This document shows, one piece after another, positions 35,301 through 44,089 of a DNA stretch of 64,000 bases (position 1 is the first letter of the stretch; each line of letters begins with the position of its first letter). The notes under the pieces were generated by a model, which was not told where the DNA came from, searched no databases, and saw only the letters and a list, made by a program, of their open reading frames with translations. The DNA comes from Anaerolineae bacterium. Lineage in GTDB: Bacteria; Chloroflexota; Anaerolineae; 4572-78; J111. The stretch lies in the NCBI GenBank assembly GCA_023151115.1, contig JAKLJP010000027.1:1-64000 (forward strand), given 5' to 3'. The translations under genes and the position numbers were made by a program.

Positions 35301-35331
35301 GAGTAGGTAGTAGGTAGTAGGTAGTAGGGGG
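35301..35331. repeat. AGTAGGT heptamer repeat
   Basis: Four perfect 7-bp units, GAGTAGGTAGTAGGTAGTAG and on, between the kinase-TIR start and the downstream REP-like hairpin. Confidence 0.9.
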
Positions 35332-35355
35332 AGGAGGTTAATGGCATAAAATTAG

Positions 35356-35404
35356 GCAGCAGCCTGAGTAGGTGAGCGAAGCGAACCGTATCGAAGGGTA
35401 CTGC
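35356..35404. repeat. REP-like hairpin with CCTGAGTAG/CGAAGGG core
   Basis: AGCAGCCTGAGTAGG faces GTATCGAAGGGTACTGCT. The core relates to 4699-4800 and 56311-56442. Confidence 0.6.
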
Positions 35405-35424
35405 TTAACGATTATTGGCTACCG

Positions 35425-37968
35425 TTATTTGATTTGCATAGTTCCTAAATTTACCGCATTGTCAGGTAAAGGCGTGTTGTCGGCGCTGACGGCGAGTCGT
35501 TGGCCGGTGGGTAGGTGGTACAGCCCGGCCAAAACCCGGTATTCGCCGGGGGGCACAGCCGCTAAATCTAGCTCGTGTGGATCAAGAATAACTTCGCCCG
35601 CTTCCCATAAGCTGGTCGGGTAGTCGCCGGCCAGGGGTGGAGCGTCAAACCCTTTGAACTGCTGCCGGGGGTCGGCGGGCCAAAGCTGGATAAAAACGGT
35701 GTAGTCGGCGCTGGGTTTGGCCTGAGCTAACCACTTAAAGGATATTTCACACGGCTGCGTCGAGACTTGGCAGCCGATAAAGATATGATCGGCCAGCACA
35801 ATGGGGCTGGTTTCGCCGCTCAACGGCTCGTGGAATTCGGCTACAGGTGGAGTGGCCGGTAAAGCGGGCCACTCCGCCGGAACCAGTTTCAACTGCCCCA
35901 CCGTCGGCGAGGCCGGCCGGCCGTTGGGACCGGTCGCCTCAATTCCCGGACGGCCCGGCTCCGTGAAGTCGAACAGGCCGACATTGACCAACAGGCGGGT
36001 GGGCGCCAGTGCGCCGCCGTTCACCAACACTGGGTAAGTATCGGCTACAATCTGGCCTGGTTCCAGGCTGCGGGTGGGGCGCAGGCCCAGGCCGGGGTAG
36101 GTGTTGAATTGGCCCACGTTTTGGTAGCCTCGCCCGATCAAATGGACAAAAACGCTGTAGTTGGTGGTCATCGGTTGGAGCGCCTGCCAATAGGCCGTCA
36201 CCGGCGCCCGCTCGCCGGGGCGAACTTTGTCCGCGCCCAGTTGAACGCCCACCAGTTTGATTTCGTTGCGGTAGGTCAGGTCCAGCCGAACCAAATCGGC
36301 GGGCAAATCGGCTTCGGTCAGAAGGGGCCTGGGAAAGTATTCCGGGGCGACCACGCCAAACGGCAGCCAGACCGCCAGCCCGCCCATCACCGCGATGACA
36401 ATTGTCAGAATCGGTAGACGCAGGCGCGCCGGGGATAGTACCCACCAACCTCCAATAATGACGATAGCCATCGAACCCAACGCCGGCAAAAGCTGTCGCC
36501 CCTGCAAGCCGCCCTCAATGGCAACAAGGCGGGTGAGCGAGAAGGCCAGGGCGAGGGGGAAGGCGAAGTGAAGGATGAAGGCGGAAGGATGAAGGAGGAA
36601 GGGGAGGAGGGTTGGAGGGTTGGAAGGTTGGAAGGTTGGAAGGTTGGAAGGTTGGAAGGTTGGAGGGTTGGAGTTTTCTGGTTTGTCTTCCAGTCCTCCA
36701 GTCCTCCATTCTTCCATTCTTCCAATGACCCATTTGCTTGTTTGGATGACAATTAAGGCTGCGGCCCCTATCAATCCTATCCGGCTGATAATTCGATAAA
36801 CGCTGTAGACCCATCCCGGGGCGACGATGTTGAGCCAGCCGAAAGTGACCCAGAAGGAGACCTCGCCGGTGGAGAGGGTGTAGAGAAAATCACCTAGAGT
36901 AAGCGGCTGCTGCTCGACATTGAAGTAGAGTTTATACAGCCCGCGCTGAAAAAAGTCGCCGTAGAGTTGGTAGTTGCGCCAGTACCACCAGCCGCCAACC
37001 GCCACAGCCAAAATGCCGACAATAAACCCGTCTCGCCACAGCAGACGCGCCGCGCCCGGTTGCTTTCGTGTATTGATTGTGGTTATTAAAAAGGCGATGG
37101 CTGCGACCAGACCAAAAGAAAGACCAGTCATTTTTGAGAGCGAAATCAGGCCGAGGACAAGTCCCAGGGCTATGGCCCGCCGCAATCGAGGGGTGGGGCC
37201 ATAGAGCACATATCGCTGGGCCAGCCACAGGCCCATGGCGCAAAAGGCCATATTGGCCGGTTCATTGGCCACAGAGGCGGTGATAAAGGCAAACATCGGC
37301 TGGCAGGCAACAAAGAGCGCCACCGACGTAGGGAAGAGATTAGAGATTAGAGATTGGAGATTGGACGCTTGGCGTGGAGATTTTGGATAAGGCGACTGTA
37401 AATCGTAAATCGTAAATCGTAAATCGTAAATCTCCCAGGCAGTAAAGTAGATAAAAATGAGCGTAATAATTCCATATCCCATCGAGTAGAGGCGCAGGAG
37501 GTGGACGGTGAGACTAAGTCCCTGGTAGGGAAAGTTTTCGGTGGGGGTATGTAAAAAGTTGTTTTTGTTGCCGGGGTCAAGGGCATAGCCTAGGGAGGCA
37601 TGCGGATTGGCTCGCTCTTTGAGATACTGATCGAAATCGTCCAGGTTGAATGGCTGCACTAAAAGTGCGCCGATGGCGTAATAGAGCGGCGGCTGCTGCC
37701 CACCCCAAATGCCCTGCCCCGGCAGCATCACCGGCAGGCCATTGCCTTCGGCGATAAATTTGACGTGGCCGGTGTGGGTCCACTCGTCGGGTGCTTCAAA
37801 GATGGGGGTAATGAAGAAGTAGCACAAAGCCAGGCCGAGGTAGACGGCGAGGGCGAGGAGAAGACCGGAGTAGGGAGTAGGAAGTAGGGAGTAGGAAGTA
37901 AGGAGTAGGGAGTAAGGTGTTTTCCCCCAGATTCGCCATTCGCCATTCGCCATTCGTTGATTCGTCAC
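35425..37968 (-). CDS. Family-39-like membrane glycosyltransferase with C-terminal beta domains and repeat insertions
   Basis: 847 residues. TM1 is followed by FEAPDEWTHTGHVKFIAEG and QQPPLYYAIGALL, the GT39-like catalytic loop; later come ACQPMFAFITASVANEPANM and LEGRQLLPAL-type motifs. About 12 helices, then two beta-sandwich domains (YSVFVHLIGRG, GLRPTRSLEPGQIVADTYPV). The N-terminus up to TM1 and two cytoplasmic loops are encoded by tandem repeats (37868-37966, 37333-37432, 36566-36725). The GTG start overlaps the stop of the preceding GT39 gene (GTGA), so the two are translationally coupled. Confidence 0.82.
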   Translation of the reverse strand: MTNQRMANGEWRIWGKTPYSLLLTSYSLLPTPYSGLLLALAVYLGLALCYFFITPIFEAPDEWTHTGHVKFIAEGNGLPVMLPGQGIWGGQQPPLYYAIGALLVQPFNLDDFDQYLKERANPHASLGYALDPGNKNNFLHTPTENFPYQGLSLTVHLLRLYSMGYGIITLIFIYFTAWEIYDLRFTIYDLQSPYPKSPRQASNLQSLISNLFPTSVALFVACQPMFAFITASVANEPANMAFCAMGLWLAQRYVLYGPTPRLRRAIALGLVLGLISLSKMTGLSFGLVAAIAFLITTINTRKQPGAARLLWRDGFIVGILAVAVGGWWYWRNYQLYGDFFQRGLYKLYFNVEQQPLTLGDFLYTLSTGEVSFWVTFGWLNIVAPGWVYSVYRIISRIGLIGAAALIVIQTSKWVIGRMEEWRTGGLEDKPENSNPPTFQPSNLPTFQPSNPPTLLPFLLHPSAFILHFAFPLALAFSLTRLVAIEGGLQGRQLLPALGSMAIVIIGGWWVLSPARLRLPILTIVIAVMGGLAVWLPFGVVAPEYFPRPLLTEADLPADLVRLDLTYRNEIKLVGVQLGADKVRPGERAPVTAYWQALQPMTTNYSVFVHLIGRGYQNVGQFNTYPGLGLRPTRSLEPGQIVADTYPVLVNGGALAPTRLLVNVGLFDFTEPGRPGIEATGPNGRPASPTVGQLKLVPAEWPALPATPPVAEFHEPLSGETSPIVLADHIFIGCQVSTQPCEISFKWLAQAKPSADYTVFIQLWPADPRQQFKGFDAPPLAGDYPTSLWEAGEVILDPHELDLAAVPPGEYRVLAGLYHLPTGQRLAVSADNTPLPDNAVNLGTMQIK
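36566..36725. repeat. GGAAGGTT array and related units inside GT39 (third gene)
   Basis: A core of about eight GGAAGGTT/GGAGGGTT units (36610-36673) is flanked by GCGGAAG/GATGAAG units and CCAGTCCTCCAGTCCTCC. All read in frame, encoding a Pro/Ser/Asn-rich loop (PTFQPSNLP repeated). Confidence 0.9.
37333..37432. repeat. GAGATTA/GAGATTG and AATCGTA heptamers inside GT39 (third gene)
   Basis: Four GAGATTR units (37336-37365) and five AATCGTA units (37398-37431) in one loop, in frame. These encode NLQSLISNL and IYDLRFT peptides. The first family is intergenic at 7905 and 62225; the second is inside GT39 at 27409. Confidence 0.9.
37868..37966. repeat. AGTAGGA and ATTCGCC heptamers forming the GT39 (third gene) N-terminus
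   Basis: Seven AGTAGGA/AGTAGGG/AGTAAGG units (37868-37916) and five ATTCGCC/ATTCGTT units (37931-37965). They encode the residues before TM1 (MANGEW, PYSLLLTSYSLLPTPYS). Confidence 0.88.
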
Positions 37969-40295
37969 GGTAGGGCAATCTCCACGCTGTTGTCTTGTTG
38001 GGGCAGGTTAGACTCGGTGATGGGGAGCCGTTGGCCGGAGGCGAGGTCATACAGGCCCAGGCGCAGCGCCACAAGGCCCAATGCTGAAGGGAGAGTGCGG
38101 GTATCGGCAATGGTTTCGCCGGGAGACCACCAGCGGGTGGGGTAGGTATTGTGAGTGGGTGGGCCATCGGCCTGACCGATTATCTCGCCGCGTTCATCCA
38201 GGAGATGAACAAACACCACATAATCCTCACTGACCGGCGCGAGCGACTGCCAATAGAGGGTGATTGTTCCCTGACCTGTTCCTTCGGCAGGGGGGGCAAA
38301 ATCATAACCGATCAAAGCAATCGCAGCAGCAAAATTGACCTGGACGGTGTGTGTCGGCTCATATTTCGGCCACGTTTTGGGCACAATTTTTATCTCGCCG
38401 ACGATAGGCGTCACCTCGCTGCCGCCGGCATCCAGGGCGGGAAAGCCGGCGCGGCTGTCGGACTCGAAATCAAACAGATTAACCGCCGCGCGAGCGACCA
38501 GGGGTTCAGAAACATCGGCTTCTAACTTGAGCGGATAGGTATCCAAAAACGAGTCGCCGGGCTGGAGGTAACGGGTGGGGCGCAGACCGAGGCCGGGATA
38601 AGTTTCGCGCCGGGCTAGCACCCGGCCATCGGGGGCCAGCAAAACGGCGGCAACGCTGTAATTTTTATCCGGCGTCGCTGCCGTTTGCCACAAGGCATCA
38701 ATCAGAATCACATCCCCTTGGGTTGCCGTTGCAGGCGGATTTAAACCTGTTGGCGCTGAATGAACTTGACCGCTCACCAACTTCAAGCTGTCGAGAAAGG
38801 TTACATCCAGCTTGTTGACCGGCTGGCTGACCTGCTCGTTGGGGCGAAAGGCCGGATAAATGAGCCAGCCGAGACTGTAAAGGTTGAGCCACAAAAAAGC
38901 CAGGATGACCGCTCCGCTGAACCAGCCGGCCAGCCGGTGCGGGAGCAGGGCGTGCCAGCCCAGGGCCAGCAGCAGTGAAATAGCGGCAATAGCCGGAAAA
39001 ACCAGGCGAGTGTGCGAGACGGAGCCGACTTCCATAAGCCAGCGCAGGTACAGGGCCAGGTTCAAAGCCGCCCATAGCAGCAGCGGAATGATGACTTCGA
39101 AATTGACGGCGGAGAGATTGAGGGGCAATGGTTTAGATTTGTCGCCCTGGACCAGCTTGCCCAATAAGGCCAACCCCATCCCCACCAGCCCGATGCGACT
39201 GAACAGAAAAAGCAAGCTATAAACCCATTCCGGCGGGCGAATCTGGCCCCAGCCGAAGGTGGCCCAAAAAGCCCGTTCGGCCTCGGCCCGCAGGCTCCAA
39301 ATTTCGGCCAGGGAGAGGTGGCTGCGGCCGGCCAGATTAAGATGTGTTTCGGTCACAAACCATTCGCCGTACAGGCTGTAATTGCGCCAGAACCACCAGC
39401 CGGTCAGCGCGACAACGACCACGCCTATGATGAGCCACCAGCGCAGCATGGTTTGCAGCGGAGCTTCATGAGCCTCGCTCAAAAAAAATAAACGCCAAAA
39501 GATGATAAACCCAACCAGGAACAGTGTGCTCAAGCTGCTGAGTTTGGTCAGGATGGCCAGGCCGGTGAGCAGGCCGAGGAGCAGGGGAGCAGGGGAGCGG
39601 GGGACAAGAGGAGACTGCGAAACATCCCCTGCTCCTCTGCCCCCCTGCTCCCCTGCTTTTGTTACAGGAGGTTCGGTGAATTTGAACGCGGCTAATACCG
39701 CCCACGTGGTCAGCGCGGCGGAGAGGCTGTCGTTGCTGACGGTGGCAGAAACACGCAGGAATTGGGGGTTGAGGGCGGTCAGGGTGGCGGCGGTGACAGC
39801 CAAGGGCAGGTGGTGCGGAAAAAGTCGGCGGGCCAGCAAAAATGTGCCGACAACGGTCAGCAGCCCAAAGAGCAGGCTCCACCAGCGACCTATATGAACG
39901 GCCAGGGCTGCCCGCCGATAGGGAAAGGCGTCCGGCGGGCCGTGCAAAACCAGGTTTTGGTTGTCATTAATCAACAGGCGCACATCGCTGAAGAGCCAGT
40001 GAGGGTTGCGCTGTAGCAGGTCAAGCATGTTATCGGTATCGAGCCAGAAGGTGCTGGCAGCAACAATGGCATAATACAGCGGCGGCTGAGTGCCCTCCTG
40101 ATTCCACAGTTGGTTGGGCACAGCCAGCGGTAGGCCCCGCCCATCGGCCAGATGCTTGACATAGGGATAGTGGAGTGTTTCGTCGGAGTTTTCAAAAACG
40201 GGGGTCAAGACGCTGTAACCCAAACCCAGAACCACAAAAAGCAAGGCCAGTCCTGCCAGGTAGATTGATTTTGAAAGGGGGAATGTCGCGGGCAT
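37965..40295 (-). CDS. Family-39-like membrane glycosyltransferase with C-terminal beta domain
   Basis: 776 residues. After TM1: FENSDETLHYPYVKHLADG and TQPPLYYAIVAAS, the catalytic-loop acidic residues of GT39-type transferases; later ALNPQFLRVSATVSNDSL and LGLLTGLAILTKLSSL. About 12 helices, then beta-sandwich domains with NYSVAAVLLAPDG, YPGLGLRPTRYLQPGDSFLD and DYVVFVHLLDERGE. One loop (VTKAGEQGGRGAGDVSQSP) is encoded by the inverted repeat at 39575-39657. Close homologue of the next gene, to which it is coupled. Confidence 0.83.
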   Translation of the reverse strand: MPATFPLSKSIYLAGLALLFVVLGLGYSVLTPVFENSDETLHYPYVKHLADGRGLPLAVPNQLWNQEGTQPPLYYAIVAASTFWLDTDNMLDLLQRNPHWLFSDVRLLINDNQNLVLHGPPDAFPYRRAALAVHIGRWWSLLFGLLTVVGTFLLARRLFPHHLPLAVTAATLTALNPQFLRVSATVSNDSLSAALTTWAVLAAFKFTEPPVTKAGEQGGRGAGDVSQSPLVPRSPAPLLLGLLTGLAILTKLSSLSTLFLVGFIIFWRLFFLSEAHEAPLQTMLRWWLIIGVVVVALTGWWFWRNYSLYGEWFVTETHLNLAGRSHLSLAEIWSLRAEAERAFWATFGWGQIRPPEWVYSLLFLFSRIGLVGMGLALLGKLVQGDKSKPLPLNLSAVNFEVIIPLLLWAALNLALYLRWLMEVGSVSHTRLVFPAIAAISLLLALGWHALLPHRLAGWFSGAVILAFLWLNLYSLGWLIYPAFRPNEQVSQPVNKLDVTFLDSLKLVSGQVHSAPTGLNPPATATQGDVILIDALWQTAATPDKNYSVAAVLLAPDGRVLARRETYPGLGLRPTRYLQPGDSFLDTYPLKLEADVSEPLVARAAVNLFDFESDSRAGFPALDAGGSEVTPIVGEIKIVPKTWPKYEPTHTVQVNFAAAIALIGYDFAPPAEGTGQGTITLYWQSLAPVSEDYVVFVHLLDERGEIIGQADGPPTHNTYPTRWWSPGETIADTRTLPSALGLVALRLGLYDLASGQRLPITESNLPQQDNSVEIALP
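39575..39657. repeat. GAGCAGGG repeat hairpin inside GT39 (fourth gene)
   Basis: GAGCAGGGGAGCAGGGGAGC faces CCCTGCTCCTCTGCCCCCCT and CTGCTCCCCTGC, an inverted pair of the kind seen between genes, here in frame in a loop before a conserved membrane helix. Confidence 0.85.
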
Positions 40296-40298
40296 AGT

Positions 40299-40391
40299 GA
40301 ATGGTTATCAGTAACCAGTAATCAGTAATCAGTAATCAGTAGTCAGAGCAATTACTGATTACTGATTACCGACGACTGATCACTGATCAAC
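40299..40391. repeat. AGTAATC heptamer repeat pair, inverted
   Basis: Four to five CAGTAATCAGTAATC units (40311-40345) face ATTACTGATTACTGATTACC and CTGATCACTGATCA (40350-40389). Fills the gap between the SpoIIE-type gene and the GT39 genes. Confidence 0.9.
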
Positions 40392-40393
40392 GC

Positions 40394-43300
40394 TCATGTT
40401 TTGACGACTACCACCACCGTCATGTCGTCATTCTGTTCGGCCTGGCCGATAAAGGATTGAGCCGTATTGATGATGTGTTCGGCGATGGTTTCGGCATCCT
40501 GGGTGTCAATGACCTCATTGATGGCCGCCTCCAGGCGTTCAAAGCCAAACAGTTCGCGGGCCTCATTCTGGGCTTCGACAATACCATCGCTGGTAAAGAT
40601 GATGGTTGTATGGGGTTCCAACATAAAAACATCGTCGTGATAGTTTTGCTCAGGCGGAGAAAGCGCCCCTACCGGAAAGCCGCTGACCGGCAGCAGTTTG
40701 TAGCTATGCTTGCTGGCCCCAATCGGAGCAATCATGCCGGCGCTGGCCAGGGTCATCACGGTGCTTTCCGCGCCGTCTTGGCTTGAGGGCAGTGGCGAAA
40801 AGGTGGCGACCTGTAAGCCGATATTCATTTTATTTTCGCGCAGGCGGTTGTACAAAATATAATTGAGGCGGTTGAGCAGTTCACCCGGCCCCAAGTCCAC
40901 CCGAATTTGGGCGTCAATGGCGGTGATGGCGACGGCCATATAAAGCGCCGCCGGAATGCCTTTGCCACTGACATCGCCAATCGCCACGCCAAAACTATCG
41001 TTGCCGATGGGGAAGAAGTGGAAGAAATCGCCGCCAATTTGCCGGGCGGGCAGAATCCGGCCCGATATTTGCAGCCCCGGTACTTGGGGTGCAAATTGGG
41101 GCAGCAATGTTTCCTGGATGCCCTGAGCAATTTCCAGTTCGCGCTCCAACTCGCGCACTTCAATTTCATAGAGACGGGCATTTTCCAGGGCAATACTAAC
41201 CTGATTGGCAAAGGCCAGGGCCAGCCGCAAATCTTCTTCGTTGTAGGCGTTGGCTTCGGTGTGGTCAATGCTGATCAGGCCAATCACTTTATCGCGGGAA
41301 ATCAGGGGAATGCCCATCCACGATTTGATATGTTCGTGGGGCAATTTTTTGAGGACATTGTAACTGGCCGGCACATTGCCCACGACCAACGGCTGGCGGT
41401 TTTGAATGACCAACGCGCCGGGGTCGTCCTGGTCGGTATCCAGCCGCACCGGGAAGGTCAGGCCGATGACCTTTTTGGGGTTGGGAAAGCCGCGCCCGGC
41501 GATAATCCGCCGCCGCTTGCCTTCGATCAGGTGAATGGTGGCGCTGTCGTATTTGATGACCCGCGCCAGTTGGTCCAGGATGCGCTCCAGCACTTCGTTC
41601 AGGTTGAGGCTGGAGCCGACCACAAACGACACCTCGCGTAGCGTTTCAGCCTGCTGGCGGCGGCGGTATTCAGCCTCGTACAGCTCCACGTTTTGCAGCC
41701 CAATTCCCAACTGGTCGGCCATGGCCTGGCCCAGGGCAATTTCGCCGGGGGTGAAGGTGTGTTTGTGGCGGGTGGCTTCAACCACCAGCGCCCCGGTAAT
41801 CTCCCCTCGAATTTGGATGGGCAGCACCAGCAGGGATAACGTTTCCGGCCCGGCCCAGCCCAGGCGAATCAGGGTGGGCAGTGGGGGCATGGCTTTGGGC
41901 AGGAAAGGTAAAAGTTTTCCCAGAGTGTCGTCAATCACCACCGGGCGGTGGGTAGCCATCAGGCGCTCGTAAAGCGGATTATTGCGGAGGGGCAGCCGCC
42001 AGCCTTCGAGACCAAAGGCCGGACGACCCTCAACCATAGTCTCTTCCATAGGTATGGCCGGTTCGCCGGGCGAGTCATCCTGGAAATTGACCTTGACCAC
42101 CCCCGATTTGGTTTCAAAATCAAAGAAAATGACGCTGCCCTGGCGCAGATGGAGGGCGCGTAGATATTCTTGCAGCACGGTGCTCATAATGGTTTGCGCA
42201 TCCTGGGTGCTGGCCAGGGCGCTGGCGACGTGGTAAAGGGCGTCGGTTTCTTTCAGGGCTTGCTGGGTTTGTTTGAGATATTGCAGGTTTTCCAGGGCTA
42301 CGGCGGCCTGGTTAGCCAGCATGCGGGCCAGTCGAATTTCATCTGCCGTAAACATGCGCTCCTGGCGCGTTTCCCACAGCTCGGCCCAGCCAATCGCCTC
42401 ATCTTTGACCACCAGCGGCACCAACAGCCGGGAAACGGAGCCGCGTTTGACCATCTCGCGGCGTTCAGCCTCGTCAAGGGCAGGATCATTGGCCTGAAAC
42501 ACCAGGGCCTGCTGCTGCTGAATGGGCAACAAGGCCGGGCGTTGGGTCAGGTTGAAGGTGCGGCCCGTTTCTTTGCCATTTGAGGCAGTCGAGCCGGCGG
42601 TGAGAAACTCGGCCCGAATCACGCCGACCGTGCGCTGTTTGTCCCAGCTGACAATATGACCCATGCTGACATTCAAGGCCTGAGCCATCTGGCGAATGAG
42701 GGTACTCAGCACCGCCCCTACATCACGGGCGGCGGCAATAGCCGAACTGGTTTCGTACAACAGGGTCAATTCATTAAGATTGTTGCGGGTTTCTTCAAAG
42801 CGGCGGGCGTTATAAATAGCTGAGGAAACCTGCCGGACAATGCTTTCCAGAAAGCGCAGATCGTCGGCTCCAAAGGGCGTTTTGCCGACCCGGCTGATGA
42901 CCATAACGCCCATCATCTCTTTGAAAGCGGTCAGGGGGACGCCCAACACATGCTCCGGGGGCTGGCCCGGCGTGGTCAGCCGTACAGATTTGCCTGATAC
43001 CGCAACAGAGCCAATCGGGCTTTGGCCCAGGGGGATGGCGGTTGGATAGTCCTGGTCGGGCAGCGGGCCAATCGAGAGGATGGGCTGCAACATGGCCTGC
43101 TCTTTTTCCAAAAAATAGATACGGCCATTGTCGGCGTTGAGGAGCATTTTGGTCTGCTCGACAATTTTTTCCAGGGTGGGGACCAGCTCTAACCGCCCTG
43201 AAACCTGGCGGCTGGTTTCCAATAAAACTTGCAATTCCTGGCTGTAGTGGCCCTGTTGAATTTCGGTGCGCTTCAAATCGGTTACATCGGCGCTAATAAC

Positions 43301-44056
43301 GCAAATATCGGCCAGTTGCGACGCCTCGGCATAGAGGGGATAGAGATGTAACTGCACCCAATGGGTCTCGCTCTGGCGATTGTCGAGGGAAAAGTTGGGG
43401 ATAAAGAGCGACTCGCCGCTGCTGCGGGCCTGGTCTAGAAACTCTTTTAGCCGAGCCAGGTTGTTGGGTGAGAGGGGCAAACTCTCGACCAGTGGGGCGG
43501 TGGGCGTAGGTTTCAAGCCAAACAGGGTTTCGGCGGCCCGGTTCCAGGCCCGCAGGCGGTGATCCGGTCCAATAATTTGGATAGCCAGGTGAGAAGTGTC
43601 GCTGCTGATGGCCTCGTAGAGCAGCCGGCTTGAAGTCAGGTCGGGCTGGTTTTGTTCTTGCTCAACTTGCCAGGCGTTTAGCTGAGCAGCCAACTGTTTA
43701 GCCAGGGCGGTCAGCCCTACTTTGGAGAGAGGGGCGTAGGTAGCTACCCCCCAGGCCAGGGCCGCCAACAATTTCTGCTCTTCGGTTTGCGCCGGCGGTG
43801 TGGAGGCGTCATGCAGAACGACAATCGGCACGTCAGGGTACGCCTCGCTCAGCGACGACAACGTTGGGTAAACATCGTCCTCAAGTTGCGCAATGTTTAG
43901 CAAAATTACCTGGGCTGGCTCCGGTTCGGTGACAGCCTGGGTCACTTCCTGGCTAATGGTCAAGCGATACTCCGGTAAATGCGGCCCAATGATTTGTACG
44001 ACTGCTGCGGCGACTGAAACTTGATTTTCGATAAGTAGCAAGGAAAAAAGGGTCAT
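40394..44056 (-). CDS. Multi-sensor SpoIIE-type PP2C phosphatase (degenerate receiver - PAS - GAFs - SpoIIE)
   Basis: About 1,220 residues. The N-terminus (1-125) has a receiver-like fold but the phospho-acceptor position reads VILLNIAQ, Asn instead of Asp. A PAS domain follows (LAIQIIGPDHRLRAWNRAAE), then about four GAF domains (e.g. VPTLEKIVEQTKMLLNADNG; LNEVLERILDQLARVIKYDS; WMGIPLISRDKVIGLISID). The C-terminus is a SpoIIE PP2C domain with GGDFFHFF, GDVSGKGIPAALYM, FTSDGIVEA and NDDMTVVVV. It should dephosphorylate an anti-sigma antagonist or similar target; none is adjacent. ATG 44056 is 9 bases after a TATAAT, so the message is nearly leaderless. Confidence 0.88.
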   Translation of the reverse strand: MTLFSLLLIENQVSVAAAVVQIIGPHLPEYRLTISQEVTQAVTEPEPAQVILLNIAQLEDDVYPTLSSLSEAYPDVPIVVLHDASTPPAQTEEQKLLAALAWGVATYAPLSKVGLTALAKQLAAQLNAWQVEQEQNQPDLTSSRLLYEAISSDTSHLAIQIIGPDHRLRAWNRAAETLFGLKPTPTAPLVESLPLSPNNLARLKEFLDQARSSGESLFIPNFSLDNRQSETHWVQLHLYPLYAEASQLADICVISADVTDLKRTEIQQGHYSQELQVLLETSRQVSGRLELVPTLEKIVEQTKMLLNADNGRIYFLEKEQAMLQPILSIGPLPDQDYPTAIPLGQSPIGSVAVSGKSVRLTTPGQPPEHVLGVPLTAFKEMMGVMVISRVGKTPFGADDLRFLESIVRQVSSAIYNARRFEETRNNLNELTLLYETSSAIAAARDVGAVLSTLIRQMAQALNVSMGHIVSWDKQRTVGVIRAEFLTAGSTASNGKETGRTFNLTQRPALLPIQQQQALVFQANDPALDEAERREMVKRGSVSRLLVPLVVKDEAIGWAELWETRQERMFTADEIRLARMLANQAAVALENLQYLKQTQQALKETDALYHVASALASTQDAQTIMSTVLQEYLRALHLRQGSVIFFDFETKSGVVKVNFQDDSPGEPAIPMEETMVEGRPAFGLEGWRLPLRNNPLYERLMATHRPVVIDDTLGKLLPFLPKAMPPLPTLIRLGWAGPETLSLLVLPIQIRGEITGALVVEATRHKHTFTPGEIALGQAMADQLGIGLQNVELYEAEYRRRQQAETLREVSFVVGSSLNLNEVLERILDQLARVIKYDSATIHLIEGKRRRIIAGRGFPNPKKVIGLTFPVRLDTDQDDPGALVIQNRQPLVVGNVPASYNVLKKLPHEHIKSWMGIPLISRDKVIGLISIDHTEANAYNEEDLRLALAFANQVSIALENARLYEIEVRELERELEIAQGIQETLLPQFAPQVPGLQISGRILPARQIGGDFFHFFPIGNDSFGVAIGDVSGKGIPAALYMAVAITAIDAQIRVDLGPGELLNRLNYILYNRLRENKMNIGLQVATFSPLPSSQDGAESTVMTLASAGMIAPIGASKHSYKLLPVSGFPVGALSPPEQNYHDDVFMLEPHTTIIFTSDGIVEAQNEARELFGFERLEAAINEVIDTQDAETIAEHIINTAQSFIGQAEQNDDMTVVVVVKT

Positions 44057-44065
44057 ATACGGCCC

Positions 44066-44074
44066 ATTATACCA
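44066..44074 (-). promoter_or_regulatory. Extended -10 promoter of the SpoIIE-type gene
   Basis: On the minus strand TGG then TATAAT (44066-44071), with only 9 bases to the ATG at 44056; no Shine-Dalgarno fits in between. A longer GTG/TTG start would lie upstream of the -10 box. Confidence 0.7.
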
Positions 44075-44089
44075 CAAAATTTAAACCAT

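Noticed and set aside
36566..36725. Low-complexity loops taken as a sign of frameshift or misassembly in the GT39 genes
   Set aside because: All four genes stay open across the repeats and conserved GT39 motifs continue on both sides, so real in-frame insertions are more likely; reads would be needed to be certain.
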